Assembly: GCF_903819335.1 (NCBI RefSeq)
Contig: NZ_CAIJDE010000063.1
Coordinates: 124,001-188,000, forward strand
DNA length: 64,000 nt
Source of the DNA: Flavobacterium panici
GTDB taxonomy: Bacteria > Bacteroidota > Bacteroidia > Flavobacteriales > Flavobacteriaceae
Direction of reading: 5' to 3'
This document shows positions 15,811 to 24,857 of this stretch, piece after piece. Each line of letters opens with the position of its first letter. Positions within the stretch are counted from its first letter, which is position 1. Under the pieces are notes generated by a model. The model made no database searches and was not told the origin of the DNA. It saw only the letters and a list, made by a program, of their open reading frames with translations. Made by a program: the position numbers and the translations under genes.

Positions 15811-16587
15811 TTATTTCAGGTCTTTTTCAGTCAAAATAATATCATTTACCAGATTTCCTTTAGCATCCTGATATAGATATTTTATTGTCGTAATGTTATA
15901 ACGTTGTATAGAACCCAAAATAGTTTTTAAATCACTGCTTCTTAAAATACTTTCTTTCATTAAAACCTTTGCTCCTTCTCCTTTAAGCAATTCAGAATAT
16001 TTTTTTGGTACTTCAATTTTATAAACCAGTTCATTTTTATCGCTAATTTCAATTTTTATGATTTTTGTTCCGTCTTCATTTACAATTGGCATATTTTGGT
16101 TCATTATGGCCAGCATTTGCTGCATCTCTGGATTCATGCCAGAACTTGAAAGTTCTTTTCTGTCTACAGCAGGGGTGTTATTTTTGCTTAAAATTTTATT
16201 TAACTCCTTTTCATCTACTTTTAATTCAGCAAGTATGGTACTGTTATTGGCCAGAAAGAACATTTCAAACGTTACTCCTTCTCTAATTAGTTCCATTGAA
16301 GCTCTATCACTTTTCAGCATTTCACCAAGTAAAGCCGGGAACATTTGATTGTAAATAGATTTACTGGATTCGTTTTGTTCTAAATTAGTATCAATTCTTA
16401 TTTCAACTTTATTTTCATTTAAAAAAGCTTTTGCACTTGCGCTGCTGATAATATCATTATGAAAAAGTGCACTTGAATTATTAAACGTATTAACGTATTC
16501 CTGAATTTTTTGCTTGGTATTTTTACAGCTTACTAAAAACAAAGCAATAGCAATCGTGCATGAGATTTGGGTAATTTTTTTGATCAT
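15811..16587 (-). CDS. Hypothetical lipoprotein, paralogue A of a local three-member family
   Basis: 258 residues from the ATG at 16587. The signal MIKKITQISCTIAIALFLVSC ends in a lipobox. The next segment CKNTKQKIQEYVNTFNNSS is nearly identical to that in the two upstream neighbours (16731-17162 and 17370-17770), showing tandem duplication. The shared domain contains FLNENKVEIRIDTNLE and a LIREGVTFEMFFLANN motif. This copy has an extra C-terminal region of roughly 110 residues. Function is unknown. Confidence 0.65.
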   Translation of the reverse strand: MIKKITQISCTIAIALFLVSCKNTKQKIQEYVNTFNNSSALFHNDIISSASAKAFLNENKVEIRIDTNLEQNESSKSIYNQMFPALLGEMLKSDRASMELIREGVTFEMFFLANNSTILAELKVDEKELNKILSKNNTPAVDRKELSSSGMNPEMQQMLAIMNQNMPIVNEDGTKIIKIEISDKNELVYKIEVPKKYSELLKGEGAKVLMKESILRSSDLKTILGSIQRYNITTIKYLYQDAKGNLVNDIILTEKDLK

Positions 16588-16677
16588 AGTTTTATAGGTT
16601 TTATTAGGTAGACTTTTACACAAACATAATTTAATGTTAGAATTAATCCAACAAGAATTATTATTCTTAACGAAAAG

Positions 16678-16712
16678 AAAATAGCCTCTCTGATTTACAA
16701 AGAGGCTATTTT
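16678..16712 (-). terminator. Terminator after paralogue B
   Basis: AAAATAGCCTCT (16678-16689) pairs with AGAGGCTATTTT (16701-16712) just downstream of the gene ending at 16731. Confidence 0.8.
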
Positions 16713-16730
16713 CAATACTTTAATTTTAAC

Positions 16731-17162
16731 TTAAAGTTTGGCTGTTTCTTTATTTCCTTCTGCAGTTCCTTCTAAAACTGCTAATTCTTCTTTATCAACT
16801 GTTCTTTTAGCTAAAATAATATTGTTGTAGGCCAAAAAGTAAACATCAAACTTTACACCTTCGCCTATTAACTCTGTAGAAATTTGATCATTCTTAATCA
16901 TTTCTTTTAGCAAATCCGGAAATGAATCGGCTGCAGCCTGCTTATTGGCTTCATCACCTTCTAAGTTGGTTTCAATTCTAATTTCAATTTTATTATCATT
17001 TAAAAACGCTTTCGCAGAAGTACTGGTAATCCCGTTACCTTTTATGGAAGATGAGTTGTTGTAGGTACTTACATGCTCCTGAATTTTTTGCTTGGTATTT
17101 TTACAACTTACCAGCAATAATGCAATTGCAAAAGCAAATGCGATTTGGGTAATTTTTTTCAT
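16731..17162 (-). CDS. Hypothetical lipoprotein, paralogue B
   Basis: 143 residues. The lipoprotein signal MKKITQIAFAFAIALLLVSC is followed by CKNTKQKIQEHVSTYNNSSS and the family core (FLNDNKIEIRIETNLEGDEA, LIGEGVKFDVYFLAYNN). It is a shorter version of paralogue A and the best template for recognising the broken third copy upstream. It is probably transcribed separately, since each member has its own hairpin. Function is unknown. Confidence 0.65.
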   Translation of the reverse strand: MKKITQIAFAFAIALLLVSCKNTKQKIQEHVSTYNNSSSIKGNGITSTSAKAFLNDNKIEIRIETNLEGDEANKQAAADSFPDLLKEMIKNDQISTELIGEGVKFDVYFLAYNNIILAKRTVDKEELAVLEGTAEGNKETAKL

Positions 17163-17316
17163 AATTTTTTAGGTTTTTGGTTTATTTTTAACTCAAACAT
17201 AATGAAATTATAACACAAAAACAAAACGAAGTCGCAAAACTTTAAAATGTAACTATTTAACTACAAATAGGTTATCGTGACGAAAGAATGAAAAGAATTA
17301 ACTTAATAACTAAAAA

Positions 17317-17348
17317 AAATCCTCTTTAAAATTGTTTAAAGAGGATTT
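17317..17348 (-). terminator. Terminator after the frameshifted paralogue
   Basis: AAATCCTCTTTAAA (17317-17330) pairs perfectly with TTTAAAGAGGATTT (17335-17348), loop of 4, directly after the stop at 17370. Confidence 0.85.
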
Positions 17349-17369
17349 CATAAATATTTAATCTGAGTA

Positions 17370-17770
17370 TTATTTTAGCAATTCACCCAAAGATTCTTTG
17401 TTGATTATTTGTTTTACAAAAACCGTATTATCATCGGCTAAAAAATAAGCATCAAACTGAATACCTTCTTCAACCAGTTCTTTAGGAATTTGATTTTTGT
17501 TAATCATTTCTTTCAGTAGCTTTGGAAACGATGATTCTGCTTTTGCTTTATTAGCTGCATTTTGCTCTAAATTAGTTTCAAACCGCAATTCGATTTATCA
17601 TCATTAATATATCCTCTCGCAGTTGTAAGTGTAACATCTTCAGCCTTAAAATTTGCAGCTGTACTGTTATAAGTCGTTACATATTCCTGAAGTTTTTGTT
17701 TTGCGTTTTTACAGCTTACAAGCGTCAAAATCATAACTACACACAAAATCTGGCTTACTTTCCTAATCAT
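17370..17770 (-). pseudogene. Frameshifted lipoprotein, paralogue C
   Basis: The first 57 codons (MIRKVSQILCVVMILTLVSC, then KNAKQKLQEYVTTYNSTAAN) read to YINDDK. They then run out of frame and stop near 17567. The remainder (RFETNLEQNAANKAKAESSF, EEGIQFDAYFLADDN) continues in another frame to 17370. Adding one A to the AAA run at 17594-17596 (T on the plus strand) gives DDKIELRFETNLE, which aligns exactly with NDNKIEIRIETNLE of paralogue B. A single-base deletion in a homopolymer therefore explains the break; a sequencing error is also possible. Its own terminator is intact. Confidence 0.8.
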
Positions 17771-17781
17771 AATTTAAATTT

Positions 17782-18960
17782 TTATTTCAATTTTTGAAGT
17801 CTTAAAAGTGCTTCAAGATAGTAATAATCTGCGTAATTTATAGAGCAGTCAATTTCGCTTCCGGCAGGTTTATGACCTGTTGAGTGCAATAAAAATGCTG
17901 AATTAACATCGTGGCTCTGGTAATTATCTGAAAGCGACACAATCATTTTTTTAGATTTTGTCAGATATTCGTTTTTCAGCGTTTTATCTTTCGTATAAGA
18001 ACTCAATTCTAAAAGTGCCGAAGAAACAATTGCTGCCGCCGAAGCGTCTCTTGGAGCATTTGGAATATCCGGTGCATTAAAATCCCAATACGGAATTAAA
18101 TCTTCTGTCGTCAATTTATCCAGATAAGCACGAGCTAATTTATGTGCAAAATCAAGGAATTTAGGATCTTTTGTTTCTCTGTAAGTCATTGTAAAACCGT
18201 AAATCGCCCACGCCTGACCGCGTGCCCACATACTGTCGTCACTATATCCCTGAGCCGTTCTTCCTTTTATCTTCTTGCCGGTTTCATAATCATAAATAAT
18301 AACGTGATAAGAAGTATTATCTGGTCTGAAATGATTTGCCATTGTTGTTTCGGCATGTTTTACTGCAATGTCGTACAGCTTTTTATTTCCGCCGTTTTTA
18401 GAAGCCCAAAACAACAATTCTAAATTCATCATATTATCGATAATGGTATTGTGTCCGCCCATTTTATTGTGAGGCCAAGACTGAATTGTTCCCACTTTTG
18501 GATTAAAAAGTGTTGCCAATGTATCGGCTGTTTTTAGAATAATTTCTTTGTATGCTGCGTTTTTAGTTAATCTGTATCCGTTTCCGAAACTATTAAAAAC
18601 CTGAAAACCTAAATCGTGATCGGCAGCTTTACTAACCGACAAAGGCGTTAAAAAACGACTAAATTTATCGGCTTCTTTTTCCCATTTTTTATCTTTTGTT
18701 GCTTCGTATAAAAACCACAATTCTCCAGGCCAGAATCCGCTTGTCCAGTCTTTGTAATTTACAAATTTCCAGTCTTTGCTCCCATTAGGAACCGTTCTTG
18801 GTGAAGTCCCGTCATCCGGAATCATTTTTAAAGTTTTTGAAGCCTGCTCTGCGCAATACTCCAATTGTTTTTTAACGTTAAACGAATTGTCTTTTTGAGA
18901 ATAACCCTGATTTCCAACAAGTAATAAAGCGGTAATCAGAGCGAAAAATTTTGCATTCAT
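17782..18960 (-). CDS. Glycoside hydrolase family 88 (unsaturated glucuronyl hydrolase-like)
   Basis: 392 residues with a Sec signal peptide (FFALITALLLVGNQGYSQ). The alpha/alpha-barrel hallmarks are DWTSGFWPGELWFLYE, D116 in HDLGF and D175 in IIDNMMNLELLFWAS, matching the two catalytic Asp residues of GH88 enzymes, plus GYSDDSMWARGQAWAIYG. These enzymes release the unsaturated uronic acid left at the non-reducing end by polysaccharide lyases (from glycosaminoglycans, ulvan or gellan). It is likely periplasmic. No polysaccharide-utilisation locus or SusCD pair is nearby, so the substrate is open. Confidence 0.88.
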   Translation of the reverse strand: MNAKFFALITALLLVGNQGYSQKDNSFNVKKQLEYCAEQASKTLKMIPDDGTSPRTVPNGSKDWKFVNYKDWTSGFWPGELWFLYEATKDKKWEKEADKFSRFLTPLSVSKAADHDLGFQVFNSFGNGYRLTKNAAYKEIILKTADTLATLFNPKVGTIQSWPHNKMGGHNTIIDNMMNLELLFWASKNGGNKKLYDIAVKHAETTMANHFRPDNTSYHVIIYDYETGKKIKGRTAQGYSDDSMWARGQAWAIYGFTMTYRETKDPKFLDFAHKLARAYLDKLTTEDLIPYWDFNAPDIPNAPRDASAAAIVSSALLELSSYTKDKTLKNEYLTKSKKMIVSLSDNYQSHDVNSAFLLHSTGHKPAGSEIDCSINYADYYYLEALLRLQKLK

Positions 18961-19052
18961 GTGGTTATTTTTAAATAGATAGTTTTTAGAACTGATAAAT
19001 TTATGAAATAAAGTAAACTTATTTTAGTCTTTGTATTTTTCGTTCCCTAAAA

Positions 19053-19248
19053 ATGTACTTTTTTGTCATTGCGAGGAAGGAAGCAATCGCCCTAAACTGG
19101 ATGTGATGGCACGCAGATGACGCAGATTTAAACAGATTTATTTTTGCTATATGATTGTCATTGCGAGGAACGAAGCAACCGCATTAACATGAGCTGCGAA
19201 GCTGGATGTGATGGCACGCAGATGACGCTGATCTAAACGGATTATTTT
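19053..19248. repeat. Two tandem copies of a TTGTCATTGCGAGGAA... GCACGCAGATGACGC unit
   Basis: Copy 1 (19053 to about 19150) and copy 2 (19156-19248) both begin TTGTCATTGCGAGGAA. Both continue through CTGGATGTGATGGCACGCAG and ATGACGC, then an AAACGGATT or AAACAGATT end. The spacing between the two blocks differs by about ten bases, so these are imperfect tandem duplicates. Confidence 0.75.
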
Positions 19249-19445
19249 GTCATTCCGAGGAACGAGGAATCGCACAAGTAACTCCGCAACAGCAAGCCTC
19301 CAATCTTTGTCGATTCTTTAGTGCGATTCCTCGTTCCTCGGAATGACAAACTTCATGGTTACTATACATTTATGCATCACATATCAGTCAATAACAAGAA
19401 TAAATCCGTTTAAACCTGCGTCATCTGCGTGCAATTACGTCCAGC
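19201..19445. repeat. Nested palindrome: a perfect 30-bp-arm hairpin inside a 46-bp-arm inverted repeat
   Basis: The inner arms 19246-19275 and 19321-19350 are perfect reverse complements (30 bp, containing TTTGTCATTCCGAGGAACGA). The outer arms 19201-19246 and 19399-19445 are imperfect reverse complements, both containing CGCAGATGACGC or its complement and an AAATCCGTTTA-type block. The arrangement looks like one palindromic repeat inserted in another. Confidence 0.8.
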
Positions 19446-19462
19446 TTTTTAAAGATTTGACC

Positions 19463-19470
19463 TATATTTG
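19463..19470 (+). promoter_or_regulatory. Putative -7 element for DUF2809 gene
   Basis: TATATTTG matches TAnnTTTG, 25 bases before the TTG start at 19496. Confidence 0.45.
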
Positions 19471-19495
19471 CTCCTAACCAAAACCTGCCTAAACT

Positions 19496-19879
19496 TTGAA
19501 AAAATCCAGAATACAATATTTCATTTTATTTCTCTGCATTATTATTCTCGGAATCCTTTCAAGAAAAATCTCCTTTATTCCTTTATGGATTGGCGATGCT
19601 CTTTATGCGGTTATGGTTTATTTTTTGGTTAGAATATTTCTTCCAATGAAAAAAGCTTTTATAGTTGCTTTATTTTCTCTTTTACTATGTTACTGCATTG
19701 AGTTTTTACAGCTTTATCAGGCAGAATGGATTATTGAGCTTCGAAAAACACTTTTTGGAAGATATGTATTAGGACAAGGTTTTCTGTGGTCAGATATTTT
19801 AGCTTATACTTTTGGAATCGCTTTTGTTTTTCTTATCGAAAAAATAACTCTGAATCGTATTAATCAAAAGTCTGCGTGA
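19496..19879 (+). CDS. DUF2809 family membrane protein
   Basis: 127 residues from a TTG start (no ATG before the first helix). Four predicted transmembrane helices are visible, with the family features RKISFIPLWIGDALYAVMVY, CIEFLQLYQAEWI and LGQGFLWSDILAYTFG. The family is small, found in many bacteria and of unknown function. The 3' end overlaps the convergent ABC exporter gene by 20 bases. Confidence 0.8.
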   Translation: MKKSRIQYFILFLCIIILGILSRKISFIPLWIGDALYAVMVYFLVRIFLPMKKAFIVALFSLLLCYCIEFLQLYQAEWIIELRKTLFGRYVLGQGFLWSDILAYTFGIAFVFLIEKITLNRINQKSA

Positions 19880-21638
19880 TTTTTTCAATATTTAAACTGT
19901 TTGCCATTGCCATAAATATTTGGTAATATGCTCCTTTATTATCGTACAATTCGTCGTGTGTTCCTTTTTCCACACATCTTCCTTTTTCTAAAACAATAAT
20001 ATTTGAGGCGTCGATAATTTGAGAAATACTGTGCGATATTATAATCACAGTTCTATCTTTTTTAATCGCGTCTAAAGATTTTTTAATTTGTTCTGTTGCA
20101 ATTGCGTCAAGACTTGCTGTTGGCTCATCTAAGAAAATTATTGGCGGATTTTTCAGAAAAAGTCTTGCAATCGCAATTCGCTGCTGCTGCCCGCCGGAAA
20201 GTAAATGCGCATCAGAATCGTAACCTTTTGGCAATTGTATAATTTGTTCGTGAATGTAAGCTTGTTTTGCCGCTTCAATAATTTCAGATTCTGAAGCTTC
20301 GGGATTTCCGTATAAAATATTCTCTCCAATTGTGCCCTTAAAAATGTGGTTTTTCTGAAGAACCAAACCAATATTTTTACGCAGAAAATCAGTGTCATAA
20401 TCCACTAAATCAATTCCATCCAAAAATATTTGTCCGGATGAAGGCAGATAAAATTTATCTAATAAATTAATAATGGTGCTTTTTCCGGCTCCGCTTAATC
20501 CAACTAGAGCTGTTGTTTCATTCGGTTTAACCGTAAAATTAATATCGTAAAGTGCCTGAGTTCCGTTTGGGTACACAAAATCTACATTTTTTACTTCAAT
20601 TAATCCGGTAATTTTTTCCGGCATATAAGTTCCGCTGGTTTCTATTTCCTGCTCTGATTCTAAAATGTCAAAAAATCCTTCAGAATAAATTAAGGCATCG
20701 TTTACTTCATCATAAATTCGGTGTAATTGACGAATTGGCGACGAAACATTATTAAATAACATAATATGAAACATGATCGCACCAATTGTCATTTGATTAT
20801 TTAAAACAAAATAAGCGGTTAAAATGATGATAATCACGACTCCTATTTGTTCAACGAAGCTTTTAATACTTTCAAAAATAAAGCTGGTTTTTCTGGTTGC
20901 CAACTGATTTTCTGTCATTTCATATTGAATTTTTTCATGACGATCAGCTTCGGTCGATTCGCGAACAAAAGATTTAATAACGGTTATCGATTCAATTAAA
21001 CTAATGATTCCGTTGTTTTTGGTTTCACGATAATTACGCATTCTTCTTCTAAATCCGCTCAATTTTGTGGCTTGCAACTGGCTGATATAAAAGTAAATTG
21101 GAATAATACATAAACTTACCAATCCTACATAAACATTGGCATAAAACATAATGACCAAAGCCACAAAAGCATTGGCAAATAAAGGCAGAATATCGATAAA
21201 AAAGTTTTGAACTAATCGTGTTAAACTGCTAATACCGAGATCGATTCTGGTTTGGAGTTTTCCGCTTTCATTTTCATCAGAAGTATAAAATTCCATTCTA
21301 TAACTTAGAATTTTTTCTACAATTGTCTGCGAAATATCTCGGGTTATGAAAATTCGGAGTTTTTCTCCATAAAATTTTTGTCCGAATTGTACAATTGAGT
21401 TTACTAATTCTTTAGTAAGCAGCACAATACTTATTATCTCTAATAAATGAAATCCTTTTGATAAAGGTTCGTGCGCCACCATTAAATTATTGATAGCATC
21501 GACGGTATATTTTAATATTACGGCGTTTACCTGTGCTGCAAAAGAACCTAAAAATGTAAGCAGTAAAGTGGCAATTACCATTTTTTTGTACGGTTTTACA
21601 AAGGGCATTATTTTTTTATACAGTACAGATAATTGCAT
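19860..21638 (-). CDS. ABC exporter, fused transmembrane and ATPase (MsbA-like)
   Basis: 592 residues. Six transmembrane helices (about 15-300) are followed by a nucleotide-binding domain with Walker A GLSGAGKST, Q-loop LQKNHIF, signature LSGGQQQRIAIAR, Walker B PIIFLDEP and the switch histidine ISHS. It functions as a homodimer or heterodimer in the inner membrane. Lipid or drug export is usual for this family, but the substrate cannot be read from the sequence. No C39 peptidase domain is present, unlike the exporter at 46627-48813. It is monocistronic and divergent from rdgB. Confidence 0.88.
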   Translation of the reverse strand: MQLSVLYKKIMPFVKPYKKMVIATLLLTFLGSFAAQVNAVILKYTVDAINNLMVAHEPLSKGFHLLEIISIVLLTKELVNSIVQFGQKFYGEKLRIFITRDISQTIVEKILSYRMEFYTSDENESGKLQTRIDLGISSLTRLVQNFFIDILPLFANAFVALVIMFYANVYVGLVSLCIIPIYFYISQLQATKLSGFRRRMRNYRETKNNGIISLIESITVIKSFVRESTEADRHEKIQYEMTENQLATRKTSFIFESIKSFVEQIGVVIIIILTAYFVLNNQMTIGAIMFHIMLFNNVSSPIRQLHRIYDEVNDALIYSEGFFDILESEQEIETSGTYMPEKITGLIEVKNVDFVYPNGTQALYDINFTVKPNETTALVGLSGAGKSTIINLLDKFYLPSSGQIFLDGIDLVDYDTDFLRKNIGLVLQKNHIFKGTIGENILYGNPEASESEIIEAAKQAYIHEQIIQLPKGYDSDAHLLSGGQQQRIAIARLFLKNPPIIFLDEPTASLDAIATEQIKKSLDAIKKDRTVIIISHSISQIIDASNIIVLEKGRCVEKGTHDELYDNKGAYYQIFMAMANSLNIEKITQTFD

Positions 21639-21677
21639 TTATTTTTATTTTTAGGTAACTATCAAATATAAGAATTC

Positions 21678-21685
21678 TAAATTTG
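21678..21685 (+). promoter_or_regulatory. Putative -7 element for rdgB
   Basis: TAAATTTG matches TAnnTTTG, 35 bases before the ATG at 21721. Confidence 0.5.
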
Positions 21686-21720
21686 TGTTTAAAATAGTCT
21701 TACTTTTAAATATACAAAAT

Positions 21721-22299
21721 ATGAAACTGGTTTTCGCTTCCAATAATTTAAATAAAATCAAGGAAATTCAAAGCATTCTAAACGGATCTATCCAATTATT
21801 AAGTTTAGAAGATATTGGCTGTCACGAAGAAATTCCTGAAACTGCTGATACTATTGAAGGCAATGCGATTTTAAAAGCCAATTATGTAACCGAAAATTAT
21901 GGTTATGATTGTTTTGCTGATGATACAGGTTTAGAAGTAAAAGCTTTAAACGGTGAACCGGGCGTTTATTCTGCAAGATACGCGGGAGAACAAAAAAATG
22001 CCGATGATAATATGAACAAACTTTTGGAGGCTATAAAAGATGAAGAAAACCGTAGTGCGCAGTTCAAGACCGTTATTGCTTTAAATTTAGAAGGAAAACA
22101 GCATCTTTTTACGGGTTTAGCAAAAGGGAATATTACTTTGGCTAAAGCCGGAAATCATGGTTTTGGGTATGATCCAATTTTTCAGCCGGAAAATTATAAG
22201 GAGACTTTTGCCGAATTATCTTCAGAAATAAAAAATAAAATCAGTCATCGTGCAAAGGCAACTGAGCAACTTATTGATTTCCTGAACACAAGAAAATAA
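21721..22299 (+). CDS. rdgB: RdgB/HAM1 non-canonical purine NTP pyrophosphatase
   Basis: 192 residues from the ATG giving MKLVFASNNLNKIKEIQ. Family motifs in order: the N-terminal (S/T)xNxxK motif SNNLNKIKE, FADDTGLEVKALNGEPGVYSARYAG, and GFGYDPIFQPENYKETFAELSSEIKNKISHRAKA. It removes dITP, ITP and XTP from nucleotide pools, giving the monophosphate and pyrophosphate in the cytoplasm. A longer frame starting 12 codons earlier is hydrophobic and atypical, so it was rejected. Confidence 0.93.
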   Translation: MKLVFASNNLNKIKEIQSILNGSIQLLSLEDIGCHEEIPETADTIEGNAILKANYVTENYGYDCFADDTGLEVKALNGEPGVYSARYAGEQKNADDNMNKLLEAIKDEENRSAQFKTVIALNLEGKQHLFTGLAKGNITLAKAGNHGFGYDPIFQPENYKETFAELSSEIKNKISHRAKATEQLIDFLNTRK

Positions 22300-22463
22300 T
22301 TGTTTGAAATACAACATTTTATTGGGCAAAATTGATATTTCACGACGTATTTTTTTTGATTTCTTTGAAAAATGATTTTACCCTAAACATAACTTTTTGA
22401 TAATCAAATCATAACAAATCTATAAATCTTAAAATAGCATTAGTTTATCTGAATAATTAACAG

Positions 22464-22471
22464 TAATTTTG
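22464..22471 (+). promoter_or_regulatory. Putative -7 element for deaD
   Basis: TAATTTTG matches TAnnTTTG, 21 bases before the ATG at 22493. The 193-base gap to rdgB otherwise shows no clear structure. Confidence 0.55.
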
Positions 22472-22492
22472 CACCCTATTTTAAAAACACAT

Positions 22493-24412
22493 ATGAATAA
22501 ATTTGAACAATTAGGATTGAATGAATCGTTACTGAAGGCGATTTTAGATCTAGGATTTGAAAATCCGTCAGAGGTACAGGAAAAGGCGATTCCCCTATTA
22601 TTGGAAAAAGACACAGATATGGTTGCGTTGGCTCAGACAGGGACAGGGAAAACGGCAGCTTTCGGTTTTCCGCTAATTCAAAAAATTGATGCTGACAATA
22701 GAAACACACAAGCATTAGTTTTATCGCCAACACGAGAACTTTGTTTACAGATTACCAACGAACTTAAAAACTACTCAAAATACGAAAAAGGTATTAATGT
22801 GGTAGCAGTTTACGGCGGGGCTAGTATTACAGAGCAAGCCAGAGAGATTAAAAGAGGCGCACAAATTATTGTGGCTACTCCGGGGAGAATGCAAGACATG
22901 ATTAACAGAGGTTTAGTAAACATTAAAAATATAGATTACTGTATTCTTGATGAAGCTGATGAGATGTTAAACATGGGATTCTATGAAGACATCGTATCTA
23001 TTTTATCAGATACTCCAGATCAAAAAAGTACATGGTTGTTCTCTGCAACTATGCCGCAAGAGGTTGCCAGAATTGCAAAACAATTCATGAGCGAACCGGT
23101 TGAAATTACTGTTGGTACTAAGAACTCTGGTTCTGCAACAGTTTCTCACGAATTTTACTTAGTAAATGCACGTGACCGTTACGAAGCTTTAAAACGTTTA
23201 GCCGATGCAAATCCAGATATTTTCTCTGTGGTTTTCTGTCGTACTAAAAGAGATACACAAGCTGTAGCTGAAAAATTAATTGAAGATGGATATAGCGCTG
23301 CTGCGTTGCACGGAGATTTATCTCAGGCACAACGTGATGGTGTAATGAAATCTTTCCGTGGAAGACAAATTCAGATGCTTGTTGCTACTGACGTTGCTGC
23401 ACGTGGTATTGACGTTGATAACGTAACGCACGTTGTAAACTACCAATTACCTGATGAGATCGAAACGTACAACCACCGTTCTGGACGTACTGGTAGAGCT
23501 GGAAAATTAGGAACTTCTATTGTAATTGTTACAAAAAGTGAGTTACGTAAAATTTCTTCTATCGAGAGAATCATCAAACAAAAATTCGAAGAAAAAACTA
23601 TTCCATCTGGAATCGAAATCTGCGAAATTCAATTATTACACTTAGCTAATAAAATTAAAGATACTGAGGTTGATCACGAAATTGACAACTATTTACCAGC
23701 TATTAACAATGTTCTTGAAGGTTTATCTAAAGAAGAATTGATTAAGAAAATGGTTTCGGTAGAATTTAATCGTTTCATTGCTTACTACAAAAAGAATAGA
23801 GATATCTCTACTCAATCTTCTGGAGAAAGACGTGAAAGAAACGATTCTGAGCCAAGAGAATTCAATAACAACGGAGCAGTTCGTTATTTTGTAAATATCG
23901 GTTCTAGAGATAATTTCGACTGGATGTCTCTTAAAGATTACTTGAAAGAAACATTAGACTTAGGTCGTGATGACGTTTTCAAAGTGGATGTAAAAGAAGG
24001 TTTCTCTTTCTTTAATACTGATCCTGAGCATACTGATAAAGTAATGGATATTTTAAACAACGTTCAGTTAGAAGGACGTCGTATTAATGTTGAAATTTCT
24101 AAAAATGACGGCGGAGGAAGACGTGACCACAACAACCGTGGCGGCGGACGTAGTTCTGGCGGACCAAGAAGAGAAGGTTCTGGAGGTTTCGGCCCAAGAC
24201 GTGAAGGTTCTGGCGGCGGCGGATTTAGAAGCGACAGAAACTCTGCTCCAAGAGAAGGTGGTTTCAGAAGCGACAGAAATTCATCTGCTCCAAAAAGAGA
24301 AGGTGGTTTTAGAAGTTCTGCTCCAAGAAACGAAGGTGGTTCTGACAGAGCTCCAAGACGTTCTGAAAGCTTTGGTGATTCACCAAGACCAAGAAGACCA
24401 AGAAGAGATTAA
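22493..24412 (+). CDS. deaD: DEAD-box RNA helicase with RNA-binding C-terminus and RG-rich tail
   Basis: 639 residues from MNKFEQLGLNESLLKAI. Helicase motifs: Q motif, AQTGTGKT (47-54), PTRELC, TPGR, DEAD (LDEADEMLNMGF), SAT, ARGIDV and HRSGRTGRAG. It has a DbpA-type RNA-binding domain around 465-540 (RYFVNIGSRDNFDWMSLKDYL, FSFFNTDPEHTDKVM). The disordered tail (about 545-639) is made of Gly/Arg/Ser repeats with PRREGSGG and GGFRSDRNS. Such CsdA/DeaD-type helicases assist ribosome assembly and cold growth. A start eight codons earlier (TTG) overlaps the promoter and is unlikely. Confidence 0.93.
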   Translation: MNKFEQLGLNESLLKAILDLGFENPSEVQEKAIPLLLEKDTDMVALAQTGTGKTAAFGFPLIQKIDADNRNTQALVLSPTRELCLQITNELKNYSKYEKGINVVAVYGGASITEQAREIKRGAQIIVATPGRMQDMINRGLVNIKNIDYCILDEADEMLNMGFYEDIVSILSDTPDQKSTWLFSATMPQEVARIAKQFMSEPVEITVGTKNSGSATVSHEFYLVNARDRYEALKRLADANPDIFSVVFCRTKRDTQAVAEKLIEDGYSAAALHGDLSQAQRDGVMKSFRGRQIQMLVATDVAARGIDVDNVTHVVNYQLPDEIETYNHRSGRTGRAGKLGTSIVIVTKSELRKISSIERIIKQKFEEKTIPSGIEICEIQLLHLANKIKDTEVDHEIDNYLPAINNVLEGLSKEELIKKMVSVEFNRFIAYYKKNRDISTQSSGERRERNDSEPREFNNNGAVRYFVNIGSRDNFDWMSLKDYLKETLDLGRDDVFKVDVKEGFSFFNTDPEHTDKVMDILNNVQLEGRRINVEISKNDGGGRRDHNNRGGGRSSGGPRREGSGGFGPRREGSGGGGFRSDRNSAPREGGFRSDRNSSAPKREGGFRSSAPRNEGGSDRAPRRSESFGDSPRPRRPRRD

Positions 24413-24434
24413 TACTTTAATATCTTAAAATACG

Positions 24435-24478
24435 AAATCCCAAATTCCTGACATAAATGGAATTTGGGATTTTTTTTC
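24435..24478 (+). terminator. Terminator after deaD
   Basis: AAATCCCAAATTCC (24435-24448) pairs perfectly with GGAATTTGGGATTT (24459-24472), followed by a T tract. Confidence 0.9.
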
Positions 24479-24512
24479 ATTAAAGAATCTTAACCCGTTG
24501 AGTATAATTAAT

Positions 24513-24654
24513 TTTAACAGATAGAAACATAGATTTAGCACTCTCAAAAAAGGCGTTTCACTTATTTAAAATAAACATAGAGAGCTATGTGTTATAAACA
24601 AGTTTCTTTTCATATCCTTTTACACATATAAAACCTATGTTTCTATGTGTTAAA
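24513..24654. repeat. Family A repeat, second copy, inverted relative to the first
   Basis: The 21-base terminal inverted repeats (TTTAACAGATAGAAACATAG... and its near complement at 24634-24654) match the ends of 10491-10621. The interior AAAAAAGGCGTTTCACTT (24546 onward) is the exact reverse complement of that copy's interior. Confidence 0.8.
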
Positions 24655-24857
24655 TGTTTTTTTACACCCAATGGGTAAATTTTAATCTCTAGAAATGAGT
24701 TTTGTAATCTAAAACAATACAACTCAACCTTCCTAATCCCTTTTTATTTAAACACAAAATGCAACATTGCTGACTTTGTTAATTTTCTGATAATTATATT
24801 CGAAGACTACGAAATATTTAATCTCTATTTACTACTTTTAGTGCTTTAAATCAGGAT

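Larger units (their letters stand above)
18961..19495. other. 535-base intergenic region filled with nested repeats
   Basis: It holds the 5' flank of the GH88 gene (18961 to about 19050), then a repeat array from 19053 to 19445 and the promoter of the DUF2809 gene. No coding sequence was found in it. Confidence 0.8.
24413..24857. other. 445-base intergenic region with terminator and repeat
   Basis: It contains the deaD terminator (24435-24478), a family A repeat (24513-24654) and about 200 AT-rich bases before the gene at 24858, in which I see no further clear element. Confidence 0.8.

Noticed and set aside
22469..22492. TTG start upstream of deaD
   Set aside because: It overlaps the likely -7 element and adds residues not typical of DEAD-box proteins; ATG at 22493 is better.
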